NCBI RefSeq assembly: GCF_001653235.2
Contig: NC_035791.1
Span: 2,976,001-3,040,000 of the forward strand
Direction: 5' to 3'
Length of the DNA stretch: 64,000 nucleotides
DNA from: Pochonia chlamydosporia 170
Lineage: Eukaryota; Ascomycota; Sordariomycetes; Hypocreales; Clavicipitaceae
This document shows positions 21,756-32,382 of this stretch, in pieces. Positions within the stretch are counted from its first letter, which is position 1. The number at the start of each line of letters is the position of its first letter. The notes beneath the pieces were generated by a model. That model worked only from the letters and a program-made list of their open reading frames with translations. It was not told the DNA's origin and made no database searches. The translations under genes were made by a program, and so were the position numbers.

Positions 21756-24700
21756 TCAGTCCTCTACAGTCATGTCCACGTCGAACTCCTCCATATCAGC
21801 TGTCCCATGTTCAGCAGCTTCCTTCAACCCCATTCTTTTCATTATAAGCTTCGCAATATCATTCTTTTCCCGCTTTCCAGGCTCAAAGTAATCCAGTGCT
21901 CGACGACCATTCTTGTCCTTAATGTTGGGATCCGCGCCACAATCAAGCAGTAAAGTTACCATGTTCTCATAAGTCCACGGGAGCGTCAGTTCTGCTGCTT
22001 TGCGAGCAGCTACATGCAGCGGTGTACGTTTCCCTTCGCCATACAGCGCGTTTACATCGGCGCCATGGTCAAGGAGACACTCAGCCGTCCAAAGCTCATG
22101 ATTCTCGACTGCATAGTGCAGAGGTGACATGCCATTCTGTTGGCTCACGATAGCCCCTCGTTTAAGCAGTAGATTGGTAATAATAGACAATCCCTTTTTG
22201 ATTGCGTAGTGCAGAGGTGGCAAGCCATGCGGTTGGTTGATATCGGCGCCGTAGTCGAGGAGCAGAGCGACCATGTAGTCATCGTTCATGCTAATCGCGT
22301 CGTGTAGTGGTGGCGTGCAGTTTGTTCCGTTTTTATCGGCTCCATGATTGAGAAGAATGGTAGCTATGGCAGTATTTTTTTGGCTAATTGCGAAGCGAAG
22401 AGGTGGCTTCTCGCAATACTGTTCATTTATATCCGCCCCATGTTCGAGCAGCAAGGCAGCCATCCGGGCATAATTCTCCTTACATGCGTAGTGTAGAGGA
22501 GGTATGTCTTCAGGTAGGCTAATAGGTGGAATGCCTTTGTAGGTTTCCAAGATATGCCGAGCAACTCCCATGTTGTCGTACAAGACGGCTTTGGTGAAGA
22601 TGAACTCGTCAATCGACATGCTGGCAGTGTCGACTGGGATCTTTGCGCCGTGATTGATCAACAGTTGAATGAGTTCGGGTTTGAGGTTGCTTTTGACAGC
22701 TGCTTCTAGCATGCCTTCGAGAGGGATTTCCACAGAGGTTTCCTCAGCAGTGTTTTTAAACATTTCTTCAGAAGTGCCCTGGGACAAACCTTCAGGCTTT
22801 CCCGTAGTATCTTTCATGCGTGTCTGAATCTGCTGCACATTGTTCATGGAAGGCGGCTTCTTCAACCGCCTTGAGACAGTCAGTTGTGAAGAACCTGCAA
22901 CCTCAACACCACACTCAAGTAGCCACTCAACCATCTCTGTGTGCCCCCTAGCAACAGCTGCTTGAAGCGGCGTTACATCATCGTGAGGGTGAGATATAAG
23001 ACTGTGAGGACTTCGACTTTGGTTGTATAGCTCCTTTGCAAACTCCATATCTCCATTCGCAAACACACACCAAGCCAGAGGCACGTTCCCCATAACCTCC
23101 ACAAATCTCCTATCCTTGAGTAGCATTTTCAGGATCTTTACGTTATAATACTCATCCAAATCGTACAGCAATGTCCTCTGGAGATATGATTGCCAACGTT
23201 GATACCGTTCATCCTTCATATGCGTTGTGCCGCCGCTATGCAGGAGATCCAAAAAGAATCGAATCACGTCCTCCCGTCGACACCGTATACCGTATGAAAG
23301 GCCGTGAAACACCTGACACATATCCCGACTGTTCGACTTGGGCCGAAATTTCTTCTCCCCGTGCTTCCCGCAAAGCAATTCTCGCAATAGTTCCAAATCT
23401 CCACCTAGCAGGTTATCCACGGCATGATTGAGGCTCCAGCCAGTCCAGCCAGCACCACTGCTCATGAGAAATCTCCCAATGTCAGACCTTTTGGTATGGT
23501 CCAGGCATGACTTGTTGTAGGCGTACGTCTCCCTAACATTGGCCCGGAGTCCAACCAGCATCCTGACAAGAGGATAGTTTCCTGTCTGACAGGCGTTAAC
23601 TAGCGCTTCATCTTTCACTGCCTGGTTTTGGTAGTAGCCCCTTTTTGACAGCCAGTCCGCGGTAAGCGCATTTTTAACGAAGGCCTCAAGTGGAGGTCTG
23701 TCCCGATCCCTCCTCTGAACAAGGACATCGACTTTTCGGAGAAGCAATTCCCGTGGAGGCTGTTCTGCCAAATGACCACTCCGGACCTCCGGCTGGCTTT
23801 CCGATACGGACGAGATAACGCTTCGGATGCCAGCTTTGAGCCACCCACATAAGCTACGAGAAGCCGAGTGGTCCTCCCGTATAATCGGCCTCTCTGTGGA
23901 AGTGTTGACCAGACTGTCGAGTTTCGCAGAGCCTACAATCTTGGCATATTCGAGCTCTACCGCTCTGTCAGCCACCGCGGCCAGAGTTTCGGCATCTCCC
24001 GTATCGATGTTCGCATCTTCGTCTAATAGAATACGGAACACATCCTGACCCCGACGGCTCTCGGCAGCCCAAGTCAACGGGACCCTTTTACAAGAATATC
24101 TCGAATATTTGTTGACATCAGCTCCCTTACGCAGCAGGATGTTGGTCAGATCCACGTTGTTAAACCGGGCAGCGAATTCCAGCCAGGTGGCCCACCAGTG
24201 CTCCTTTCCGCACAGGTCCTCGTTTACATCCCTGACGCTTTCGAGAAGCGTTTCCATAGTTTCCTTCTTTAATTTACCAGATGCCACTTCCTTGGCGATG
24301 TGGTACCATATAAAGTTGGCTGACGCCAACTTGCTTCGGAAACTTGGCCGTTTCAGCAGCTCCAGAACAATCTCATCATTTCCCCCCTTTACAGCATAAC
24401 TCAGTGTTCCTTGATCGTCGTAACGCTCAAAACAATCAAGTTCTTCGATAAAGCTAGCTCCTCCGTCTAGAAGCAGCCTAACGAGATCCAAGTTTCCTGT
24501 GAGACACGCATACATCAGGGGCGTGAACCTTGGGTTGTCTACCTCCCTGGCTGAAGGGTTCGCATCGAGTTGGAGAAGCCTTTGGACGACTTTGAGCCTT
24601 TGGTTTTTTATGGCCATTATGAGCAGAGAAGGATCCTCCCCTTTGAAATCGCCGATATTGATGTCGGGAATCAGGAGAAACATTACGGTTGCTTCCTCGT

Positions 24701-25106
24701 CGCCGTTCTCGATCGTCAGGTTCAGAACATTCTTTCCGTCTTGGTCGACACCTCCCCACGTCGTCCATTCTTCAGCAATGAGCTGCATAACGTTCAACTC
24801 GTCGGTTAATCCTTGATTATTGCCGCCTTGATATTTAATCGACTCTTGGACAATATTTCTGACGAGCTCGGAAATGCCAGTTGCTGGAGATAATTTTGCC
24901 GCCAAAGTGAAGTGATGAAGTCGGAGTGCTTCGGGGTTCTCTTTAAGCACGGAAGCCATTTGTGCATAAGATTTTTCTCTAATGGCGTGGTTGATTACGT
25001 ATTCGGCTTCCAAGGTAGGTGAGGTCTGGAGAATATAGTCTTTTTGCGTTGGTATCGCCGCTGGGTCTGACCAGGGTCCGTCTATGGGGGTCTGTTCCAT
25101 CGCCAT
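21756..25106 (-). CDS. Large ankyrin-repeat protein
   Basis: A single uninterrupted frame of 1116 codons starts at ATG 25106. Divergent ankyrin-type helical repeats occupy residues of about 130-420 and 490-740. Six or more well-formed consecutive ankyrin repeats occupy about 865-1085 (units such as PPLHYACKENYARMAALLLE and PPLHYAIKKG). The tail is acidic (EEFDVDMTVED). No kinase, NACHT, protease or membrane segment is visible. Ankyrin arrays bind partner proteins; the partner here is unknown. The lack of introns over 3.35 kb contrasts with DPP III next door, as often seen for lineage-specific fungal ankyrin proteins. The linker around residues 755-790 is rich in Glu, Thr and Lys. Confidence 0.85.
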   Translation of the reverse strand: MAMEQTPIDGPWSDPAAIPTQKDYILQTSPTLEAEYVINHAIREKSYAQMASVLKENPEALRLHHFTLAAKLSPATGISELVRNIVQESIKYQGGNNQGLTDELNVMQLIAEEWTTWGGVDQDGKNVLNLTIENGDEEATVMFLLIPDINIGDFKGEDPSLLIMAIKNQRLKVVQRLLQLDANPSAREVDNPRFTPLMYACLTGNLDLVRLLLDGGASFIEELDCFERYDDQGTLSYAVKGGNDEIVLELLKRPSFRSKLASANFIWYHIAKEVASGKLKKETMETLLESVRDVNEDLCGKEHWWATWLEFAARFNNVDLTNILLRKGADVNKYSRYSCKRVPLTWAAESRRGQDVFRILLDEDANIDTGDAETLAAVADRAVELEYAKIVGSAKLDSLVNTSTERPIIREDHSASRSLCGWLKAGIRSVISSVSESQPEVRSGHLAEQPPRELLLRKVDVLVQRRDRDRPPLEAFVKNALTADWLSKRGYYQNQAVKDEALVNACQTGNYPLVRMLVGLRANVRETYAYNKSCLDHTKRSDIGRFLMSSGAGWTGWSLNHAVDNLLGGDLELLRELLCGKHGEKKFRPKSNSRDMCQVFHGLSYGIRCRREDVIRFFLDLLHSGGTTHMKDERYQRWQSYLQRTLLYDLDEYYNVKILKMLLKDRRFVEVMGNVPLAWCVFANGDMEFAKELYNQSRSPHSLISHPHDDVTPLQAAVARGHTEMVEWLLECGVEVAGSSQLTVSRRLKKPPSMNNVQQIQTRMKDTTGKPEGLSQGTSEEMFKNTAEETSVEIPLEGMLEAAVKSNLKPELIQLLINHGAKIPVDTASMSIDEFIFTKAVLYDNMGVARHILETYKGIPPISLPEDIPPLHYACKENYARMAALLLEHGADINEQYCEKPPLRFAISQKNTAIATILLNHGADKNGTNCTPPLHDAISMNDDYMVALLLDYGADINQPHGLPPLHYAIKKGLSIITNLLLKRGAIVSQQNGMSPLHYAVENHELWTAECLLDHGADVNALYGEGKRTPLHVAARKAAELTLPWTYENMVTLLLDCGADPNIKDKNGRRALDYFEPGKREKNDIAKLIMKRMGLKEAAEHGTADMEEFDVDMTVED

Positions 25107-27472
25107 TTCGAATACAATGGCACAGAGAGCTATTGTCCCCGTTACTGCTTCTTGTTGCCTGTCGAGGGGGTGAAATATTTCCGGGTCCGTACAAGTCTCG
25201 AGTAAAGTCTAGTCTGGCATTTTACAGCAATTAAGGGTGAATCACGGTATTAGTACTGGGCTACGTGATGGGTAGGGTCAGGTGTTATGGGACTGAACAA
25301 ACGGTACGTGTGTGCTAAACCATTGTCGAGCAACAAAGGAAGCCCGCTGCTCACGCAGCAAAGATGATATAATTACAATCTGTTGGAGCCTTAGTCCAAG
25401 TAAGAGGAGCGACACGATTCATTGCTATTTCTTGCAGCATCTTCAAGAGTGTGGCTTTGTGTGACATTAAGGTATGTCCAGAGTGTGGTCTGATGATGAG
25501 CACCGCCGATTCAAGTCTTTAACCGCAATCTTCCTTTGTTGGTGTTGTATATTCTTAACCTCCCAAAAAGATTGCATTTTCTGGTTCCCACGTCTTATTC
25601 TCCGGAATGCGTGTTTTGATGGGCATGAGTGCCTTCAAATGCTCATACGTACGTATGTACAAATGTATGTAGTCCAAAATTTGCCTGATTTGGCACCTGC
25701 TTCCATTTGGCGCCGGCAGCAGCCGAACCGAACCGTTGAGTGGATCCAACTGCCGGCTGCCGGCCCTGCGACTACGCAGATTGGCTGCGAGTCAGGGACG
25801 GTCTGCGTTTAATGTTGATTGATAACATTCGGATTATGTCGATGGCATGCCGGTAAAGTGCTTTGTCCAAAATTTGTCGCTGAAGACGGACGGCATGGTG
25901 TTTGCCGGGTTGGGCTCATTTGCCGGTGGAAATAAATAACGCCTCATGATTCTGGACGCGTTCATGCAACGTCCCCATTGTCCCCCGGCCACGGCTGCAG
26001 AGACTGACAATGCGTCATTGAGACAAAAATATTCCAAGTACCCAAGCCGAGTCAACTCTGTCTCAACAAATCAGTGCTAGCCATGATGATAGAACTTTGT
26101 GAAGGGAGTCGTTTGCGATATCGATACCTGTTCAAATATATTCCGGCGTACCCTTGGGACCTGCTGCGAGTGTGTGATCCAAGCTTGGAAAATATATTAC
26201 CGAAATATGACGCCAAAAATACGCCCTGACACTGAGATAGCTTTCTACGATACATACGTCACTGATATATGATGTGTGCCTCGGTTATTAGCGCTTTGAC
26301 CTTGTGTCTTCCGTATGCAAAAGATTAGGCGGGATGGCATCTCGGGGGTATCTGCCGCGAGCGAGCGGCCATGCAATGCGGCCAGGCAAAGGCACTGAGT
26401 GTCACGCAATATACGGTTATATGTGGTGATTGGTCAGTACAGTACCTTATTTACATACAGTATATATCTGTATGGAAAATAGTTCCCGTCGAGATTTCCA
26501 CGTTGTTTTGCCTGAAGTAGCATGTATCCAACGTTAAACAATGCAGCCCATGACGTAAACATTTAAAGATGCTAAACTACTTAATATAAAGAGAAATGTC
26601 GAAATGTTTAAAGACACCTAGGCAGGGTCCATTCGGCTGTTCTAAACAATGACACGGACAGAGTAGAAGATTAAAAAAAAAAGACAAAGCGATTCTTAGA
26701 ACGAAACGAAAAGGTGAGGTTGCACTCATTAGCAGCGGATGAAATTAACAAATGAGTTACTCCAAGGGTTGTAGTTCCTTGTTTCGTTTGTATCATCTCG
26801 CCCTTTGTGACTTTTGGCCATGCTTGCAGCGGGCAGAATACCAGTCACAAGAGTTTTGACAGGTTGCACACATGCAGAATACAGACAGAATCTAGGCGCA
26901 AAGATGACGATGCGATGGTCAAATGTGGCGGTGGCGCGCAAATTGAATCTTGGGGCTCATCGTCTCGGCACGTCATGGATATATTCCTCCGAACAATCTG
27001 TGTCAATTCGAGCCCACGCTTTCGCCCTGCCTCGTTGCCACGCGTCATTTCATCGCATTATGTGCACCGCGTCCATTTCCATCCTCACCACCTCTACTCC
27101 TTACATCACATGGACTACTGAAAATCAGACCCTCAGACTCGACGCAAAGCATAATTCGTGACCCCTGTTTTTGTCCCTGTTCCTGAACCTTTTGCCATAC
27201 CAAACGGCCCCGTTGACCCACAACCCGACATCACCGAGCATCCGAGCATTGCACATCTGATCCACCGGACATCGACTCAAACCGCAACCTCCCTCCTAAC
27301 ATCTGTCTTGACGTCGACACGACAAACAACCATGAAACGATAGCCGCCTCAACCAGATCCTCGACCTACAACCTACAAACTTTCACCACCGCACATCTTC
27401 CTCCATCTCTACATCCCTCATATCCTCCGCCTCGACCTCAACACCAAACCCAACGTCCACAAAACCGCCATC
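25107..27472. other. Long divergent intergenic region
   Basis: These 2.4 kb separate the ankyrin gene (minus) and the Tvp38 gene (plus). The middle part, about 26230-26720, is AT-richer than the surroundings. The last 350 bp are rich in C and A and look like the Tvp38 5' leader. Open frames of 60-115 codons overlap on both strands with no domain character. No gene or transposon remnant could be supported. Confidence 0.5.
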
Positions 27473-28673
27473 ATGCCCACGGGCTACTCGGCGGCCAACG
27501 AGCCGCGGCGCACATCCCCCCTATCATCAACACCCTCATCATCAACAACATCCCCCTCGCCCGTCCGCTGGTCCCGCCGCAGCTCGCGCCGCCTCTCCGA
27601 CGCCATAACACGCACCCGCTCCTCTGGCCCGCGCGCCCTCCTCCGCCGATCCTGGGAGACATACCAAGAATGGAGCCAATGGCTCATCCAGTACTACCTC
27701 AGCCTGTCGCCTCTGTACCGCGCGCTCGCCATCCTCGCCTGCGTCCTCGGCTGGACCCTCATCATCCTCACGCTCATCTACTCGCACCGCTTCTTCGGGT
27801 GGCTCACCCCCATCGCGAAATCCTGGCGCCAGCTCCCCGGCGGCTGGCTCATCGTCTTCGCCCTCATCTTCGTGACGGCCTTTCCCCCCGTCATCGGCTA
27901 CTCCACCGCCAATACCATTGCCGGCCTGGTCTACGGCTTTCCCAACGGGTGGCCCATCGTCGCCGTCGCATGCACCCTCGGCAGTCTCTGCGCGTTCCTC
28001 GCTAGTCGCACCGTGCTGAGCAAATATGTCGACAGGATGGTGGGTAAGGACCACCGCTTCGTGGCTCTGGGCCAGGTCCTCCGCCGTGATGGCATCTTGT
28101 ACCTCACTGCTATTCGCTTCTGTCCGCTGCCGTTTAGTCTGAGCAATGGGTTCTTGGCCACTATTCCAAGCATAACGCCATTGTCGTTTGCTATTTCCAC
28201 AGCTCTTTCAACGTATGTGCTCTTTTGACCTCTTATCCACCGTATCAGCTAACTCGGATCATAGCCCCAAGCTCCTCATACACGTCTTTATTGGCAGCCG
28301 CCTCGCCATCCTCGCCGAAGAAGGTGACAAAATGACCGCCGGCGACAAAGCCATCAACTACATTGGCATGGCTGTCGGTGGCGCCATCGGTTTGGCAGTT
28401 GGCCTCGCAATCTACCGCCGCACCATGGCCCGCGCCGCAGAACTCGCACGCGAAGAGGGTCGAGATATTGACGCCGCTGAGCAAGGGGACGGCGGCTACG
28501 ACGATACCGATACGACGCTCCTGGATCCCGAGGACGCTGCTGCCATCATGGACGATGACGCCTTGTCGCTTTGGGATACCCAGGGAAACGGCTGGGACGA
28601 GTACAACGACGACGATGACAATGATCATAAGAAGCATACGAGGAACAAGAGCACCAGCTCAATTAGAGCTTGA
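27473..28673 (+). CDS. tvp38: Tvp38-like Golgi membrane protein (SNARE-associated/VTT domain)
   Basis: Exons 27473-28212 and 28265-28673 give 382 residues. A Ser/Arg-rich cytosolic N-terminus (about 80 residues) precedes membrane segments around LYRALAILACVLGWTLII, WLIVFALIFVTAFPP and the re-entrant region with the family motif GLVYGFPNG. Conserved polar and basic positions follow, and the last membrane helix is near YIGMAVGGAIGLAVGL. The tail is strongly acidic. Tvp38/DedA/VTT proteins act in Golgi or endomembrane lipid and vesicle homeostasis, and some are lipid scramblases. The 52-nt intron has a GCTAAC branch site; the join codes Thr and restores STPKLL. Confidence is high for the family, moderate for the exact orthologue. 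Confidence 0.88.
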
Positions 28674-29206
28674 ACTTGGCCCCCAACAAAAACGTGGTGT
28701 GAATAAGAACGAAACAGCTACATTATCTTTTGGGTCTTGTTATACATTAGACGGCCGGGTGTTTTGGTATTGCTGGGGAATGCAGCGACTTTTTCTTTCT
28801 TTCTTTTTGGTTCAAGCGAGTCTACTATGGGCTGTGCCATCAACATGACAACCTTGGGTGTAATATTATATATTATCCGAATGTACTTTGCTTCGGATTT
28901 ACTACCATCATAGAAGGCTCCATTGAGCAGAGGCGTCTAGGTTACAAAAATATAGATAATGCGGTATCATGAAAACCAAAATGCGCCGCCGATAGCCCTT
29001 CGTTAATTCCAGCCTTGAAGCAAAATCGTACAGGAGATTCCTGCAACTCCATAATTCATTCTCAATATTCATAGTTCGTTTCCTTGAGCATAATTCAAAA
29101 CGCCGACGCTTGCATGAAAAGGAAACGCGTAGTACAAAGACGCAATGTAAATGCAAAAACTCGCCGGCAGAAAAGTAAAAATGCAGCTTGAAAGTATGAG
29201 ACACCT
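28674..29206. other. Convergent 3' region
   Basis: The region lies between the 3' ends of the Tvp38 gene and the Cys-Pro protein gene. It has a (CTTT)n pyrimidine run near 28790-28806. Nothing else is recognisable. Confidence 0.6.
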
Positions 29207-31004
29207 TCACTGAGGTCCTCGATAGCGGTTCATAAATTCAATAGCCTGTTCCATTGGATATCCAATGAAGACTGGCCCAGTGAAGATCATTTGTGGTCCT
29301 CCACTGCCCTCGGCATGTGTTGCGTCTGGGTTTATAAAGGTTGGTTTGAGTGGAGGGGATGCGGATGTGGCCGGTGCCTCTTTCAAACTGGTAAAAGGCG
29401 TATCCTCAAAGCCGCGTGTCGGTTGAGGAGACTTGACCTCAGGCTTTGGGGTGGACGGCGGTGGCCCTGCAAAGCCTGCAGAAAACTTTGTATGATCAAA
29501 GGGGCATTTGCCTGCTCCACTGGTAGCAGCTGGTTCATCGCCTTGTGTGGAGCCTGGCATCCGCACAGGGGCCGGAGGCGGTGATAGAGGATGGTCATCT
29601 CTGTGGTTCGAAGTTTCGTAGATGGGTACAGATATACCCCAAGGCCGGCTGGGTGATTCTCCAACACGAACTTCTTTCAGAGGTCGATCGAAATGGCTCT
29701 GCCGATCTTCGTCAAGCGGCGCCAATACCTCATTGGCATCGGATTCTCCTCCGCCACTCACAGCCTGTGCCCAGGTTTCCACTCGACCGTTGGAATCTCC
29801 ATCTCCTTGGCCCTGTTGCTGCAGCTGTTCCTCGGATTCTGGAAGCATCGGTTGATGTAGATGGCTAAGCCCTTCAATCATGCTCACAATATTGCCGTAT
29901 TTGGAGTCCAGCTTTCTGATTTGTGTCTCATTGCGCTGGTATCGACGCAAACAGACCTCGTGGCTACGTGGAAGCTCATGTTTGTGGGTTTCCACGTAAT
30001 GTGCAATCTCCTCGGGAGAGTGCTTGTCCATGAAACGAATTGGGCATTTGGAGGAGGCGGCGCCATTGGGGGCAGGTTGTGAGGTTGCCTCCTCAAACAT
30101 GGCCGCACATATGGGGTCTGCAGAACTGTGAGGTGTGTGATCGACACTCTGTCTGCTCTCGCCATCATTTGTGCCACCGACTGACGCCTCCTTGGAGAAG
30201 GGGCATTGCAAATTACCCTTCTTCCCTTCTACAGTAAAGTCCTGTTCCAACGCTGTGGACATGGATGTCTGGTCTTGTGATGTGTGGGACAGAGTCTCTC
30301 TGCTAGAGCCAGTCGTCTTGCTTGAAGAGCTCAGTGAGACCAGTTTGCTAGCCATCCGCCGCCCGTCACGAATGATGACTGCGATTTGGTGTAGCGGCTG
30401 CGGTGTGGAGCGTCGTTGAGGTAGGGGAACGGGTGTGGTATCGTCGACAGAGGTATGTGGTGGAAGCTGTAGCTTGGCCAGCGTTTCCGCTATTTCTGGA
30501 GTTCCTGCTGCATACTTGTCCGCCAAGTACTGAAACTAGACGCGTGGCATGTCAGTACGCGAACTGTGACGCTGAAAAAAACGCCGGGTCTAGTTGTGAG
30601 AAGGGGATTTTTTGGGGAAACATCGAGAATGGTCAGAGTAAAATGGTGTCGGTCTCCGCAGTCAGACTTTTAGCCAGCTGCTCTTGATCTAGAGCTAATG
30701 ATATCTCATCATGTTGATTCGACGATGTGTGTACTACCGGTCGTTCCGGTGTCGGTGATGCAGGGGAAATAGCTTGTTGAAGCTACAGAAGTGGGCAAAT
30801 TTTGGTGGCGATAGGGCAAAAGCTCGGCTCCGGGTTCGGGATGGAAGGTAAAAAAACAATGCAACGTCAAAGTCAGCTTACCTGTTCGTGTGCAAACCGT
30901 AACTTGTGCTCGAGGACGGTCTTTCGATCAGCCAGGATCTGGACCTCGTCGGCAAGAGCGTTGAAAGCGTCCGCCAGAGAGTGAGTAAGATGAAGTTGGT
31001 CCAT
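29207..31004 (-). CDS. Unknown fungal protein with N-terminal coiled coil and three Cys-Pro motifs
   Basis: Exons 31004-30882 and 30535-29207 give 483 residues. The first about 65 residues are predicted helical and continuous across the splice (KLRFAHEQ / FQYLADKY), suggesting a coiled coil. Three Cys-Pro-hydrophobic motifs follow: QCPFSK (Cys152), KCPIRF (Cys205) and KCPFDH (Cys385). The second is joined to a charged helical block (DKHSPEEIAHYVETHKHELP, then HEVCLRRYQRNE) that looks like the most conserved part. The C-terminus ends with a hydrophobic motif (GPVFIGYPMEQAIEF). Linkers are Ser/Pro/Gln-rich and disordered. I do not recognise a named family. Cys-Pro motifs can bind haem in other proteins, but this is only a suggestion. 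The 345-nt intron is unusually long and contains a candidate alternative exon (separate entry). Confidence 0.75.
30633..30782 (-). other. Candidate alternative terminal exon inside a long intron
   Basis: Within the intron 30881-30537, a good acceptor (TTCTGTAG) precedes 49 codons that are open in the same phase as exon 1. They end in TGA at 30635-30633. The encoded stretch begins LQQAISPASPTPERP and looks protein-like. If used, it would give a 90-residue short form made of the coiled-coil exon plus this tail. No convincing donor follows it, so it would be a terminal exon or a non-productive retained segment. A 150-nt frame can stay open by chance roughly one time in ten. Confidence 0.35.
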
Positions 31005-32382
31005 GCCCACGGCGAGAGGGTTGGAGGTGAAGAAAAGAGAAGGAGGAAAAACGAGCGATGGAACAGAAGGGCTTTGGGCTTGTTGGTTCCCTGGCCGAGG
31101 GTCGATGGAAGGAATCTAACTGGCTGCGGAGAGCGGAAGTGGGCTGTTTGGTGGGGGCTGCCTGTTGTTTAGTGGCTTCAGTGGCTGTAGAGCCAGGCCA
31201 GGCTTGGACTTCAGGGTTCCACGCTTGATTCGTCAGCAGCTCGGCTCGAATCTCGTAGCATTCAAAGGGACAACCCCAGTTCTGTCAAGATTGCTGGAAG
31301 TAATGGTAAAGAAGAAACCAGACAGCATGCGATCGGATGGATGCCATGGGACTGATGCGCAGCTGTCTGCATCCGCATTTCGAATGCCAGACATGTATGT
31401 GCCCATGGACGGAAGTGGAACGATCGCACACGTCTTCGCCTTTGTCATTCTGCCTTTCGGCTCGGATTCGGAGCTCATCGGAGAGCACCAGACATGAAAG
31501 TCCAGGGTAACGAAGGAACATTGAACATCAAATACCAGACTCTGTATGACGAACTGGACAGGACATTCAACCATGGCTGTCTCCAACCACGATTAAATAA
31601 GTAGCATTCACTCCATCCTAACCGTCACCAAATCGTGTTGTTCAACTCAATACGTAACCGTTTGTGTGATGTAATTTACCCTCAGGACCCCACTACCATC
31701 TATCTGTGAGAAACAAACTGTCAAACAGAATGAATGGCATGCATGTCACGAACCCCGAGTTCCACAGCTGCAACCAAATCACTACTTTGCCATTTCAAGA
31801 AGGACAAAAGACATATCCCAGTCAGTGCCTTACACGTAACCCACAACTCACAGTTCGTGATCCCAGTTCCAATGTCTACTAAATCACCCATCGACTGGTA
31901 AACCGGCTTGCGCAGGCAATCCAATTACGAAATGTCATGAAAACGAAATCCAGACATCCAGAGCCGCACAAATCGGCCAGCATTTCCCATCTCAATTCCC
32001 CACTCATCTTTAGCCCATGGGTTACACCGGCATAGGTGACTCTCCCGTCCTGCTTGGTTGGTCACAATGTAATCACATCACAAGTTCCTCTCACAACAGA
32101 CATCTTTTGGCGGTGACCGATATCGTTTGTCACACACATTGTTCCTCCCCCTTCCTATATCTACCCCCCGCAACTCCATGGAAATAAACCAATCTCATAC
32201 CATTAATTAATCCCATCATTTTCCCTTCAACCTTGTAAGTAGAAAATCCCCCGCTCCCCTCCTCCATCAGACCATCAACATCGCCAACAACTCACCTTGC
32301 TTACCCCACGATGCAGATCCACCTCACACTCTCACCTCACCCATCCGCCATCTCAACACAACCAGAAACCAAAACACACACC
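31005..32382. other. Divergent intergenic region
   Basis: This 1.4-kb tract lies between the Cys-Pro protein gene (minus) and the S33 hydrolase gene (plus). The final 250 bp are C/A-rich and pyrimidine-rich leader sequence. An in-frame ATG at 32311 belongs to a possible longer hydrolase. No separate gene is supported. Confidence 0.5.
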
